DNA of 64,000 nt. Source: SIG299 sp964544055. Lineage in GTDB: Bacteria > Bacillota > Clostridia > Lachnospirales > Lachnospiraceae. The stretch is taken from assembly GCA_964544055.1 (NCBI GenBank), contig CAZJAA010000010.1, positions 1-64,000 of the forward strand, read 5' to 3'. The notes beneath the pieces are model-generated. The model made no database searches. It was not told the DNA's origin and saw only the letters and a program-made list of their open reading frames with translations. Positions 43,628-52,845 of this stretch are shown here, piece after piece (position 1 is the stretch's first letter; each line of letters opens with the position of its first letter). The position numbers were made by a program, and so were the translations under genes.

Positions 43628-45673
43628 TTAAATTGTACTATAAGCATTCAAAAAAAGGAAGATATCATTTGCACCATTCCGGCATAAATCATCCATTATT
43701 TTCTTTCTCTCTGTCCCGGAAATACGATTTGCCGCTTCGTTTGCCTCTTTCAGACAGTCAGCGTCCTGATAGATATCACCAATTTTAAATATCATATCCC
43801 CGCTTTGACGGATACCAAACAAATCCCCCGGTCCACGCAGTCTTAAATCCTCTGAAGCAATAAAAAAACCGTCATTCGACTTATTTAAAATACCAAGACG
43901 CTCCATCGTGGCTTCGTCCGTATTGCTGCTCATGATAATGCAGTAAGACTGGGCACTGCCACGTCCCACGCGTCCTCGCAACTGATGAAGCTGTGCCAGA
44001 CCAAACCGCTCTGCATTTTCAATCATCATAACCGTTGCATTTGGAACGTTGACTCCCACTTCAACTACCGTTGTAGAAACAAGTATCTGGATTTCTCCGG
44101 AAGAAAACCGCTCCATCACAGAGTTTTTTTCCTCCGCAGACATTTTTCCATGCAGTGCTTCCACACAAACCCCTGCACCAAAACGCTGTCTGATGCGTTC
44201 TGTATAGTCCGTTACATTTTCAAGGTCGGACGTTTCACTTTCTTCCACCATGGCACAGATAATATATACCTGATGTCCTGCTGCCAGCTGTTTTTCCATA
44301 AAACGATATGCCGTTTCGCGATATTCCGTTCCTACCACACAATTTTTTATCGGAAGACGTTCTGCCGGAAGCTCTTTTATTACAGAAATGTCCATATCTC
44401 CATATAACATCATGGCAAGTGTTCGCGGTATCGGAGTGGCACTCATTACAAGAATATGCGGTTCTTCTCCTTTTCCGGCTAATTTTTCCCGTTGCTTTAC
44501 ACCAAAGCGGTGCTGTTCATCCGTAATTACAAGGCCAAGTCTGTGATATTCGGCTTTTTCCTGAATCAATGCATGTGTACCAATCATAATATCCACAGTA
44601 CCGGACTTCATTTTTTCGTAAGCATCCCGCTTTTCCTTCGCCGTCATGGAACCTACCAGCAGAAGAACCCTCACGCCAAAAGAATCCAGCAGTTTATTGG
44701 CAGAATCATAATGCTGCTTTGCAAGCACCTCGGTTGGCACCATCAAGCAGCCCTGATAGCCGTTTTTTACGGTAAAAAGCAATGCCAGCAGTGCCAGGAT
44801 TGTTTTACCGGAGCCTACGTCTCCCTGTACCAGCCGTGCCATCAGTCTGCCGCCGGTCATATCCTGCTGAATTTCCTCCCAAACCTTTTTCTGGTCATTG
44901 GTAAGTTTATACGGCAGGCTTTGAATGAGGGCATCACATTCCGGCACTGCCTTAAAAGAAATCCTGCTGTGCCGTTCTTCTTTGTTTCCTGCCAGTTCCC
45001 GCAGATAAACAGAAAACAAAAAAAATTCTTCAAATACAAGCGACTTTCTTGCCGCAAACATTGTTTCCCTACTTTTTGGAAAATGAATTTCTTCCAGCGT
45101 ATTCTTTCTTTTAAGTACACCATATGCACGACGCACTGCGGCAGGAATGTATTCAGGAAGCTCTCCTGCCAGGGATAATGCCTGCTTCATGGACTTTGAA
45201 ACCATGTTGTTCGTCAACCCTTTCGTCAACGAATACACCGGCTGCAGCACGTTCTGCAATCGCTGGTATTCTTCCCGTTTATACTGCTTGGGCTGTTCCA
45301 TGCACAGCTTCTTCCCTTTTTTACTTATTCTTCCCCGAAAAATATATCGGTAGCCTATTTGCAGATTTTTTTTTAAATAGGGCTGATTAAACCAGGTAAG
45401 CGAAATACTGCCCGATGGGTCTGTGGCAACACAGGTAAGAATCGTCATTTTCCCTCCCGCCTGCGTTTCTGAAATTCTGGAAACCGAGGCTTCTATCACT
45501 CCTATCGTGCCTTCCTTTAAAGCTGTTATTGGCACAGGTTCGGAAAAGGTCTCATATTCACGCGGGTAGTACGTCAGAAGCTGCCCTACGGTATACACAT
45601 CCAGTTTTTCAAACAAAGCTCTTGTCTTCTCCCCAATTCCTTTCACTGAATCAATAGGATCACTAATCTGCAT
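43628..45673 (-). CDS. recG: ATP-dependent DNA helicase RecG
   Basis: 681 aa, normal RecG length. N-terminal wedge/OB domain (residues 1-240), then helicase lobes: Walker A GDVGSGKTILALLAL (about 285), DEQH box (TDEQHRFGVKQRE), SATPIPRTLAMM (motif III) and motif VI HQLRGRVGRGSAQSYC. It drives branch migration at stalled forks and recombination intermediates. GGGAGGGGGG precedes the ATG. It is downstream of yloU-yloV, the standard Firmicutes order, separated from them by a hairpin. Confidence 0.97.
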   Translation of the reverse strand: MQISDPIDSVKGIGEKTRALFEKLDVYTVGQLLTYYPREYETFSEPVPITALKEGTIGVIEASVSRISETQAGGKMTILTCVATDPSGSISLTWFNQPYLKKNLQIGYRYIFRGRISKKGKKLCMEQPKQYKREEYQRLQNVLQPVYSLTKGLTNNMVSKSMKQALSLAGELPEYIPAAVRRAYGVLKRKNTLEEIHFPKSRETMFAARKSLVFEEFFLFSVYLRELAGNKEERHSRISFKAVPECDALIQSLPYKLTNDQKKVWEEIQQDMTGGRLMARLVQGDVGSGKTILALLALLFTVKNGYQGCLMVPTEVLAKQHYDSANKLLDSFGVRVLLLVGSMTAKEKRDAYEKMKSGTVDIMIGTHALIQEKAEYHRLGLVITDEQHRFGVKQREKLAGKGEEPHILVMSATPIPRTLAMMLYGDMDISVIKELPAERLPIKNCVVGTEYRETAYRFMEKQLAAGHQVYIICAMVEESETSDLENVTDYTERIRQRFGAGVCVEALHGKMSAEEKNSVMERFSSGEIQILVSTTVVEVGVNVPNATVMMIENAERFGLAQLHQLRGRVGRGSAQSYCIIMSSNTDEATMERLGILNKSNDGFFIASEDLRLRGPGDLFGIRQSGDMIFKIGDIYQDADCLKEANEAANRISGTERKKIMDDLCRNGANDIFLFLNAYSTI

Positions 45674-45713
45674 TCTGCGTTCCCCCCTCCCTTTTTGCTA
45701 TACTAAATACAAC

Positions 45714-45759
45714 AAGAGTGTCGCAAAACAACGCTTTCACGCTATTTTACGGCACTCTT
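45714..45759. terminator. Imperfect hairpin between yloV-like gene and recG
   Basis: AAGAGTG (45714-45720) and CACTCTT (45753-45759) pair exactly, with further partial pairing inside (CGCAAAAC/TTTTACG). It may attenuate read-through into recG; the following T-run on the minus strand is weak. Confidence 0.5.
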
Positions 45760-45770
45760 CTGAAACACCT

Positions 45771-47462
45771 TTATTCTACAGAAATTACATAATAGTAAAT
45801 TGGCTGGTTACCAAAATGTACTTCTACTTCTACTTCCGGGTAGCTCTCTGTAATGCGGGCAGCCAGTGCCTCAGCCTCTTCTTCGCTGGTTTCTTCCCCA
45901 TAATAAAGTGTAACCAGTTCGGAAGTTTCATCTATCATATTTACCAAAAGTTCATATGCCGTATCTTCTACAGCTTCTCCGACTGCACGGATAGTGGAAT
46001 CGTCCAGTCCCATAATATTGCCCTGTCTGATTTCCATGCCATCAATGCTGGTATCGCGTACTGCATAAGTAACCTGACCGGTTTTAACTTTTTTCATTTC
46101 CGTAGTCATCAATTCTACATTTTCTTCCGGAGACTTATCATATGCAAAGTTGATTAATGCTGCAATACCCTGTGGTACTGTTTTGGAAGGAATTACGACA
46201 ACCGTTTTATCCTCTGTTAATGTTTTTGCCTGTTCTGCCGCAAGGATAATGTTCTTGTTATTTGGTAAGACATAAACCGTATCTGCGTTTACACTTTCAA
46301 TGGCAACCAGTACGTCTTCGGTACTCGGATTCATGGTCTGACCGCCTTCGATAATGCTGTCCACGCCAAGCCCAAGAAAAATTTCGTTCATGCCTTCGCC
46401 AATAGAAACTGCTACAAAGCCTTCTTTTTTTCTTGGTGTCTTTTTTTCCTGCGGTACAGCTTCCTGTACCGCAGTTTCCTGCTTTGCAGTCGCTGCTTCT
46501 GCTCCCGAAATAACACGCTCATTATGTTCTTCACGCATATTATCAATCTTCATTTTAGTCAGGGAACCATAAGTTAATGCTCTCTGGATTGCAAGCCCCG
46601 GAGCATTGGTATGCACATGCACTTTGACGATATCATCATCAGAAACTACAACAATGGAATCGCCCAGTGACTCCAGATATGCTTTAAATTCACGTTCTGT
46701 ATCCATGTTGTATTCTTTTTCCAGCATAATAATAAATTCGGTACAATAGCCAAATTTAATGTCTGCTGTAGATATTTCATCTGAAGCTGCACCTGTTGGT
46801 TTATTTACTACAGGCTTTGCAACCGGAATTTCAAAATCCACTTCTTTTCCGACAAGTGCATCATAAGCTCCTTTCATGATTTCCATTAAGCCCTGCCCGC
46901 CAGAGTCTACAACACCTGCTTCCTTTAATACCGGAAGCAGCTCCGGTGTATAGGCAAGCACCTCGTCCATATATTTAATTACTTCTTCCATAAAGAAGAG
47001 AATATCGTCTGTTTCTTCCACTAACTGAGCAGCACGTTCTGCACCACCTTTTGCAACGGTAAGAATGGTTCCTTCCTTTGGCTTCATTACCGCTTTGTAT
47101 GCTGTTTCAACTGCACGCTGAAAAGCTTCTGCTGCAACAGTCACTGTAACTTCCTTATGTTCGCCGACTACCTTGCAAAAGCCACGAAGCAGCTGGGATA
47201 AAATGACACCGCTGTTTCCTCTTGCACCACGCAGAGAACCGGACGAAATGGCCTTGGCAAGTTCTTTCATGGCCGGATTATCCATCTGGCTTACTTCCTT
47301 TGCGGCTGACATAATCGTTAATGTCATATTCGTACCCGTATCTCCATCCGGAACCGGAAACACGTTTAATTCGTTAATATATTCCTTTTTTGCTTCTATT
47401 CTCTTTGCTCCTGATAAAAAAGCCTTGCAAAGCATCTTTGCGTCTATTGTAATATTTGCCAC
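45771..47462 (-). CDS. yloV: YloV/FakA-like DhaL-DegV-type fatty acid kinase
   Basis: 563 aa. N-terminal DhaL (DAK2) kinase domain at residues 5-200, with NVFPVPDGDTGTNMTLTIMS and GARGNSGVILSQ marking the phosphate-binding loops. A middle linker follows, and a DegV-like region from about 340. FakA proteins phosphorylate fatty acids bound by FakB/DegV partners for phospholipid synthesis; that role is inferred from the full-length domain order. The start is a GTG with AGGAGG upstream. It is 26 bases downstream of the Asp23-type gene, the classic yloU-yloV-recG arrangement. Confidence 0.93.
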   Translation of the reverse strand: MANITIDAKMLCKAFLSGAKRIEAKKEYINELNVFPVPDGDTGTNMTLTIMSAAKEVSQMDNPAMKELAKAISSGSLRGARGNSGVILSQLLRGFCKVVGEHKEVTVTVAAEAFQRAVETAYKAVMKPKEGTILTVAKGGAERAAQLVEETDDILFFMEEVIKYMDEVLAYTPELLPVLKEAGVVDSGGQGLMEIMKGAYDALVGKEVDFEIPVAKPVVNKPTGAASDEISTADIKFGYCTEFIIMLEKEYNMDTEREFKAYLESLGDSIVVVSDDDIVKVHVHTNAPGLAIQRALTYGSLTKMKIDNMREEHNERVISGAEAATAKQETAVQEAVPQEKKTPRKKEGFVAVSIGEGMNEIFLGLGVDSIIEGGQTMNPSTEDVLVAIESVNADTVYVLPNNKNIILAAEQAKTLTEDKTVVVIPSKTVPQGIAALINFAYDKSPEENVELMTTEMKKVKTGQVTYAVRDTSIDGMEIRQGNIMGLDDSTIRAVGEAVEDTAYELLVNMIDETSELVTLYYGEETSEEEAEALAARITESYPEVEVEVHFGNQPIYYYVISVE

Positions 47463-47488
47463 AATACTATCCTCCTAAATTTCTACGG

Positions 47489-47860
47489 TCAGTCAATTAC
47501 GCGGACGCCTTCAACATAAACGCCAATCCGCTCTACCGGAAGACCTGCAAACTCTTCCACTTTATATTTCACGTTGCTGATAAGATTATCCGTAACTGCT
47601 GAAATGCTGACACCATAGGAAACAATGATATGAAGGTCTATCTTTATTTTATTGTCCTCTGTTACTGTTACTTCCACACCGTGAGTCAGACTTTCTCTTT
47701 TTAACAGTTTAGCGAAACCGTCTTTTACATTTACCGTTGCCATTCCAACAATGCCAAAGCATTCCACGGCAGAAGAACCTGCATATTTTGCGATAACTTC
47801 TTTATCAATCTGAACATTTCCAAGGTTCGTATTCATCATACCACTTAACGTACTACTCAT
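47489..47860 (-). CDS. yloU: Asp23/Gls24 family protein (YloU)
   Basis: 123 aa, alkaline-shock Asp23 family. Core features: GNVQIDKEVIAKYAGSSAVE, then VSYGVSISAVTDNLISNVKYKVE and a closing GVYVEGVRVID. It is cytosolic and often co-expressed with yloV/FakA; the biochemical role is not settled. The ATG has GGAATGGAGG upstream. It is the first gene of the yloU-yloV-recG transcription unit. Confidence 0.93.
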   Translation of the reverse strand: MSSTLSGMMNTNLGNVQIDKEVIAKYAGSSAVECFGIVGMATVNVKDGFAKLLKRESLTHGVEVTVTEDNKIKIDLHIIVSYGVSISAVTDNLISNVKYKVEEFAGLPVERIGVYVEGVRVID

Positions 47861-48039
47861 AGTATTCCTCCATTCCGAGAACAGCTCTGTACGGTTACGG
47901 TTCCTCTGTTTAGGAACTGATATCCGTTTGTTCCCTTTTTCAGAAATTTTACCATAACTTCAGCATAAAAGGAACCTTTTCTTTAAATTTTTTTAAAAAG
48001 TTTCATATATTATATCAAACATCAAACTGGGAGCAGTCC

Positions 48040-48177
48040 ATGAAACGCCTGATTGGCTTTATTTTATTCTGGATTGCCATCGGCATGATTCTGATGCTTT
48101 TCATACGCCATGGCATCCTTGCACTCTGCATAATCCTGCTCTTTCTGGTATGCGGATACCACTTGTTCTGCAAATGA
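48040..48177 (+). CDS. Small hydrophobic membrane protein, 45 aa
   Basis: ATG at 48040 preceded by GGGAG, ending at TGA 48175-48177. The product starts MKRLIGFILFWIAIGMILML, then a short turn with RHG and a second hydrophobic run (LCIILLFLVCGYHLF) ending in Cys-Lys. Two predicted spans. Positioned divergently from yloU and converging on rpmB. The ribosome site, the clean hydrophobic pattern and the codon choice support it as real; function unknown. Confidence 0.6.
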   Translation: MKRLIGFILFWIAIGMILMLFIRHGILALCIILLFLVCGYHLFCK

Positions 48178-48211
48178 AGAAATACTCTTCATTCTTTCAT
48201 AACGAAAAACA

Positions 48212-48244
48212 GGGTGCCAAGCAACCGCTGACACCCATTTTTAA
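48212..48244 (-). terminator. Terminator of rpmB
   Basis: Minus-strand GGGTGTCA and TGGCACCC stem (one wobble pair), 9-base loop, then TGTTTTT. It lies about 40 bases past the rpmB stop. Confidence 0.8.
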
Positions 48245-48277
48245 TCAAGCTTATTTGCTTAATCCACTTTTAGCGGC

Positions 48278-48475
48278 TTACGCACGCTCTACTTTACCGG
48301 ATCTTAAGCAGGATGTACATACATACATCTTTTTAGTACCGCCCTCTGTCTTAACTCTTACGGACTTGACGTTGGACTTCCACATCTTATTAGCTCTACC
48401 GGAAACCTGGCTTCTGGTAATGCTGATAGTTCTTCCGAATAAAGCACCCTTATCACAAACTGCACATTTAGCCAT
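48278..48475 (-). CDS. rpmB: 50S ribosomal protein L28
   Basis: 65 aa from the ATG at 48475, which has AAGGAGGTG upstream; further in-frame sequence before it is not coding. MAKCAVCDKGALFGRTISIT and KTEGGTKKMYVCTSCLRSGKV give the two CxxC zinc-binding pairs of the cysteine-containing L28 type. Length is close to the family norm of about 62. Monocistronic, with its own terminator. Confidence 0.96.
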   Translation of the reverse strand: MAKCAVCDKGALFGRTISITRSQVSGRANKMWKSNVKSVRVKTEGGTKKMYVCTSCLRSGKVERA

Positions 48476-48607
48476 TTTATTGCACCTCCTTAGGTAATAA
48501 TTTAAGGCTATGGCCCACAAACAAAATTATTTTAACAGAAAACCTTTCAGAATGCAAGTACAAATTAAATAAATTTTATTCTTTTGGTATCTATCTGCTT
48601 TTGTACC

Positions 48608-49006
48608 TTATTCCTCCATCTCTTCGACTACGCTGTCTACCTTTTCCTGCATTTCCTTTTTTTCTTTTTTGTCTTTTTTCAAATTGTCGATAATATCCGG
48701 TAACATATCCAGTACTTTCGTTACCGTATCCTGATTTTTTACATTAACAAGCTTTGCATGCCCATCTTTTAATACTACCACAGAGCTTGGTGTGATTTTT
48801 CCGCCAAGACCGCCGCCGCTGCTCATATCACCTGCCTGCTTTGCCCATGCGCCGGCACCAACACCAAACGATACATCCACCAGAGGAAGAATAATGGTGC
48901 CATCATCGAATTTCACAGCATCCCCAACCACTGTTTTGGTTGTCAAAAAACCATCCATTCCTTTAAATAAAGCTTCTACCGTGCTATTAAACCTGTTATC
49001 TGCCAT
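48608..49006 (-). CDS. ytfJ: GerW/YtfJ family sporulation protein
   Basis: 132 aa. The glycine-rich core VSFGVGAGAWAKQAGDMSSG and GGLGGKITPSSVVVLKDG is typical of the YtfJ/GerW family, needed for normal spore germination in Bacillus. The N-terminus resembles NSTVEALFKGMDGFLTTKTVVGDAV of relatives. A Lys/Glu-rich C-terminal tail follows. AGGAGGA precedes the ATG. It is 10 bases downstream of the DUF2953 gene, the same ytfI-ytfJ pair as in Bacillus. Confidence 0.92.
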   Translation of the reverse strand: MADNRFNSTVEALFKGMDGFLTTKTVVGDAVKFDDGTIILPLVDVSFGVGAGAWAKQAGDMSSGGGLGGKITPSSVVVLKDGHAKLVNVKNQDTVTKVLDMLPDIIDNLKKDKKEKKEMQEKVDSVVEEMEE

Positions 49007-49016
49007 AATTATCCTC

Positions 49017-50012
49017 CTATTCCGGCTCCTTTATATTTTTTATTTCTTTTACTGCCTGTCTTAATTCTTTATTGAAATATACCTTTCCGGCAATCAAAAG
49101 CAAAGTAAATATCTGCATTCTTCCTTTTAGCTCCACATCTGCTTCCAGCTGCTTTTCTTCAAAATTCGGACGAAGCTCCAAAAGCTTCCCGGTTTTTGCA
49201 TAAAAAACGCTTATGACACCGACCACCTGACCTGTTGTTGCTGGATTATCTGCACCATAGGCAATATATCCCTTGATTTTTCGTGGAAGAATATGCCGGA
49301 GCAACTGTTTTAATTTTTGCCAGACAAATACAATTGCCCACTTGGTTTCCGATTTTCCAAGTATCCGGAAAAGTTCATCCTTCTGATGCAGCAGCCTGCG
49401 TATTTTTTGAACAATGCTGCTTATAGTGTTTCTTATCTTTTCAATCTTACTCTTAATTTTTTCAAAGAAACTGCTTCTGCTCTTTTCCTTCGTTTCTGTT
49501 TTTTGAAAATTTTCATTTGTTTCCGCTGTGCTTTTGCTTTCTGGTCTGCTTTGCGATTTGTCTTTTGTTTTCAGCTTGTTCGGTTTTTCTGTCCCTTCCG
49601 GCTTCCTGTCGGTATCCTGATTTCTTGTATCATCCGGTTTAATAACCTTTTTTGTCTTTTCTTTCTTTTCCGGTTTCGCAGCTTTTTTCTTTTTTTTGCC
49701 GGACTTTACTTTCTGCTTCTTTTTTTGTTTTTCTTTTTTCTGTTCTTTGCTTTTTTCCGAATCAATCAGGGCAAATCCAAAAATTCGAACCGCATAACTG
49801 ATTTTTTCCATATACTCAAAACGAATCCATAGCAGCGGGAATAAAAAGCTTGCTCCCACTCTTATCTGCGTTTTTTGCGGATTATGGACAACTTTCACCT
49901 TGTAAAATACCGGCACAAACAACACCAGGGCAAGAATAAAAAGCACCAGGCACAAAATTGTCAGGAGGGTAATTCCTATAATTTTTAAAATAAACAAAAT
50001 TACCTGTATCAT
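49017..50012 (-). CDS. ytfI: DUF2953 (YtfI-like) membrane-anchored protein
   Basis: 331 aa. One strong N-terminal span (ILFILKIIGITLLTILCLVL, residues 4-33). Then a long Lys/Glu/Thr-rich low-complexity linker at about 95-180, and a C-terminal region with RKIKGYIAYGADNPATTGQV that is the conserved part of DUF2953. It pairs with ytfJ and is likely to act at the spore or cell envelope. The start overlaps the upstream stop (ATGA). The linker is longer than in most relatives. Confidence 0.8.
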   Translation of the reverse strand: MIQVILFILKIIGITLLTILCLVLFILALVLFVPVFYKVKVVHNPQKTQIRVGASFLFPLLWIRFEYMEKISYAVRIFGFALIDSEKSKEQKKEKQKKKQKVKSGKKKKKAAKPEKKEKTKKVIKPDDTRNQDTDRKPEGTEKPNKLKTKDKSQSRPESKSTAETNENFQKTETKEKSRSSFFEKIKSKIEKIRNTISSIVQKIRRLLHQKDELFRILGKSETKWAIVFVWQKLKQLLRHILPRKIKGYIAYGADNPATTGQVVGVISVFYAKTGKLLELRPNFEEKQLEADVELKGRMQIFTLLLIAGKVYFNKELRQAVKEIKNIKEPE

Positions 50013-50323
50013 TCCGATTCAAAATACTCCTTGCAGGAAAGTCCTTCTGTGTTTTGGTATACGTCCTCCAGCATGGAAACCACCAGATTTTCTGCTTCTT
50101 CCTTTCCTTTCGCCAACCCATAGACAAAAAGGCTACAGCATTTGTAATATGGAAAAAGGAGTTCTGCTGCCGGCAGAATATCAAGCAGATTTTTTTCATT
50201 CGATGGCCGGGTAATCAAAAAATAGCCCGGCACAGGCTTCCCCGCAGACAGCTTTTTCTTTACTCTGTCCTGCTGCTTTTTTGCCTGCGCACCTATATAT
50301 AATTTTCCTGACCATTGTATCAT
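50009..50323 (-). CDS. Conserved hypothetical protein
   Basis: About 104 aa. I prefer the ATG at 50323, which has GAGGTGG six bases upstream; a start at 50359 has no ribosome site. The protein is basic and soluble: KKQQDRVKKKLSAGKPVPGY, then ITRPSNEKNLLDILPAAELL and an acidic C-terminus. Family not recognised. It overlaps the YtfI-like start and lies 63 bases after the 461-aa gene, within a single co-oriented block of sporulation-linked genes. Confidence 0.6.
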   Translation of the reverse strand: MIQWSGKLYIGAQAKKQQDRVKKKLSAGKPVPGYFLITRPSNEKNLLDILPAAELLFPYYKCCSLFVYGLAKGKEEAENLVVSMLEDVYQNTEGLSCKEYFESE

Positions 50324-50386
50324 TTCTGCCACCTCATCAAGGTATACCATAGTTATCATACCAGACTTTTTGCCGGAAGTAAAGAT

Positions 50387-51772
50387 TTACCTTTCATAAC
50401 AGCTTCTAAGAAGCTCTACACTGATTTTTTTCTCCTGCTCGTCCCGGCAACCATCCAGAGACGTTCGGACATAGTTCATCACTTCGGTATGATTATTGAA
50501 AAACACCGGGAGTTCACGAAGTACTGCTGCCATAATGGCACGGTTTCCTAAGCGAGAGCCATTGTCCAGAGTCATTTTAATATCTTTCAGGAACAGTTCC
50601 TTTACTTTCTTTAAATAGTCTTTTTCTTCCTTTATTTCTTTTTTCTTCAAGGATACATATTTACTGCCGGAATTTAACTGCATGACAATTAAAATTCTCT
50701 GGTATACTACGGAAAGCAGCAGCTCACCAACCTGTTTTTCCTTTGTTTCCTTTACATACAGCAAGGTAGGCTCCAAACTCTTACACTCTTCCATCAGTGT
50801 TTCCATATCTGTTTCTGCTCCTTCAAACAGTTTTTCCATATCTATTGTTTCTTCCGCTAACAGCTTCTTTGCCATTTTCTGTGGACGCTCACTCAGCTGT
50901 TCTGCTTCCATGGTAAAATACTGTCTAGTCAGCAGCACCGACAACAGTGCATTTGCAACTGACTGTATACTTTCCAGACATTCCATGTTATTTTTCAGAT
51001 ATTCTATTCCATCCGCCAAGGCGGTCTTTCTTTCCTGATATTCCTTGTTCGTCAGCTCGGCAGGATTTTTGCTTTCAAAAAGCTTTTTTACCTTATCCAG
51101 CTTGCTGAAGTTTTTTGCCATTCCTTTCGGAGTGTACAGCCCCGCCGCACATCGTAATATATAGTCATACATTTCCACACTCTGGACATCTGACTCTTCA
51201 TAAATGGAAAAAGAATTTTCCACCAGCTCCAGAAATTTGGATTTCGTCATTCTCATCGGCAGACAGATCAGCATTTCCTTGATATGCTGGTTGATGAATG
51301 CCGGCTCCTCGTCTGAAAAAATTTTCTGAAGAATTTCCCTTGCCACTGCATCATTGTCCATCGGCTCCAAATTCTCTTCTGGCTCAAACTCTGCCTCCAG
51401 ACGATTCAGCATATACTCATAAAGAGTAAACAAATCCGTATATACCGTAAGAATATCCACCTTGGAAATAACCTTTTCTCGAAAGTCAATCAGCTCCTTT
51501 ATTGCTTTCTCATAAGCATCCGGCGAAAAAGGAACCATCAGTGTTTTATTCATAATCTCATAAATCCGTTCTTCCAGTTCTTTTATACTTCGTCCCGTTT
51601 TTAGTCTTCCCTCTGCCTTCGACTCTTTAAATACAGAAAACTCCATATTCATATTGTAATAAGAAAACAGTCCATATAAAGATGCCATGCGGTTCATCAG
51701 CTCCGGTAACGCCTGTTCCAGATTTCTTTCTGCCTTAATATCCTTAATAAGTTGTCGCGTTGTGTTTTCCAT
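50387..51772 (-). CDS. Conserved helical protein of unknown function
   Basis: 461 aa, with the start at 51772 (GGGAG seven bases upstream; an ATG two codons earlier is too close to it). Almost entirely alpha-helical with many charged heptads (ELEERIYEIMNKTLMVPF, EYQERKTALADGIEYLKNNM). No membrane span, signal or catalytic motif is recognised. It sits between the rhomboid-like gene and the small YtfI-associated gene. It may be a scaffold or adaptor; no specific role can be supported. Confidence 0.65.
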   Translation of the reverse strand: MENTTRQLIKDIKAERNLEQALPELMNRMASLYGLFSYYNMNMEFSVFKESKAEGRLKTGRSIKELEERIYEIMNKTLMVPFSPDAYEKAIKELIDFREKVISKVDILTVYTDLFTLYEYMLNRLEAEFEPEENLEPMDNDAVAREILQKIFSDEEPAFINQHIKEMLICLPMRMTKSKFLELVENSFSIYEESDVQSVEMYDYILRCAAGLYTPKGMAKNFSKLDKVKKLFESKNPAELTNKEYQERKTALADGIEYLKNNMECLESIQSVANALLSVLLTRQYFTMEAEQLSERPQKMAKKLLAEETIDMEKLFEGAETDMETLMEECKSLEPTLLYVKETKEKQVGELLLSVVYQRILIVMQLNSGSKYVSLKKKEIKEEKDYLKKVKELFLKDIKMTLDNGSRLGNRAIMAAVLRELPVFFNNHTEVMNYVRTSLDGCRDEQEKKISVELLRSCYER

Positions 51773-51802
51773 TTTCATTCTCCCTTATCATTTCCTGGTT
51801 CT

Positions 51803-52813
51803 TTAATCCTCTGGTTTTATCTGCGCTCCCGGCACAATTCTTCTTACATGCTCATGTGTATACAAATGCTCCAGGCAGTACTCATAGTTTCCTTCACACT
51901 TGGAGCAATAACGGAATTCCAACGTCTCATCATCTAATTCTGTCCGTCCGCAGATGGCACATCTGTGCCTTGTAATTACCGTTCTTCCCTGATAGGAAGC
52001 TGTATTTCCCGCTTTTTGCGCCTGTTGCACCTTTTTACGGTACTCCATTTTTCTTTTCTGTTCCTTTGGCGAAATTCTCCGATAATCTCTTGTTGCGAAG
52101 AAAAATACAATAAAATTAAGTAGAGAAGCTACTGTCATGATTCTAGTTGAAGCATCCCCAAACAGGAAAGTGTACAAAGTCAGTGCCGCATAAAAAATGC
52201 CGAACCATTTTGCCTTTATCGGAATCAGGAAATTTATCCGAAATACCGCATCCGGATAAATGGCCGCAATGGCAAGAAGCATAGACATTTTTATCTGGTC
52301 AGTGGATATGCTGCGAAACCAAATTGCAGGAAGCACTACGCTTTCACCGTCAATGGTTGTTGTTCCATACATGGTAAATACCGTTTTTGCACCGTCTTCG
52401 CCCAGATATTCAATCAATTCTGCAAACTGAACCCTGCCAACGACATACAATACAAAACTGCCCAGCATGGTAAACAGAAGCCCCGAAAAAACGAACAGGT
52501 TATAACGGAATTTTCCCATAGCAAATTGCAGATTATTTCCGAGAACATAATAACAGTACAGTACCAGAGCCATCATAAGTATTCCGTATATTCCGGAACC
52601 AAAGCTACTGTCCGGTACAAGCACCCAGGTAAACAACCGCCAGATTTGCCCATGCATCACCAAATAAGGGTTCAGGTACAGATACTCCACTACCCCAGGC
52701 ATCACCGTCTGCAGAAAAAAGCCGATTACGCTGCAAATCACAAAATAAAGCGGAAGATTATCCAATGCATACTTTCCATATTTTTGTTCCATTTTCATTA
52801 AAAACTTTCCCAT
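51803..52813 (-). CDS. Rhomboid-like pseudoprotease with C-terminal zinc ribbon
   Basis: 336 aa. Residues 15-235 contain six predicted spans with rhomboid layout: HGQIWRLFTWVLVP at L1, FVFSGLLFTMLGSFVLYVV around TM4, SLLNFIVFFFATRDYRR at the last span. The GxSG active-site serine motif and the TM6 histidine are not found, so proteolysis is unlikely. The C-terminus has a four-cysteine ribbon (CAICGRTELDDETLEFRYCSKC) followed by CLEHLYTHEH, probably zinc-binding and cytoplasmic. The start is uncertain by about 7 codons (weak ribosome site). The gene precedes the helical 461-aa gene. Confidence 0.7.
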   Translation of the reverse strand: MGKFLMKMEQKYGKYALDNLPLYFVICSVIGFFLQTVMPGVVEYLYLNPYLVMHGQIWRLFTWVLVPDSSFGSGIYGILMMALVLYCYYVLGNNLQFAMGKFRYNLFVFSGLLFTMLGSFVLYVVGRVQFAELIEYLGEDGAKTVFTMYGTTTIDGESVVLPAIWFRSISTDQIKMSMLLAIAAIYPDAVFRINFLIPIKAKWFGIFYAALTLYTFLFGDASTRIMTVASLLNFIVFFFATRDYRRISPKEQKRKMEYRKKVQQAQKAGNTASYQGRTVITRHRCAICGRTELDDETLEFRYCSKCEGNYEYCLEHLYTHEHVRRIVPGAQIKPED

Positions 52814-52845
52814 AAACTATTTTTTCTGCCTTTCTTGATACTAAA

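Noticed and set aside
44492..45178. 228-codon plus-strand frame
   Set aside because: It lies wholly antisense to recG, which has complete helicase motifs; composition is Cys/His-rich as expected of a shadow frame.
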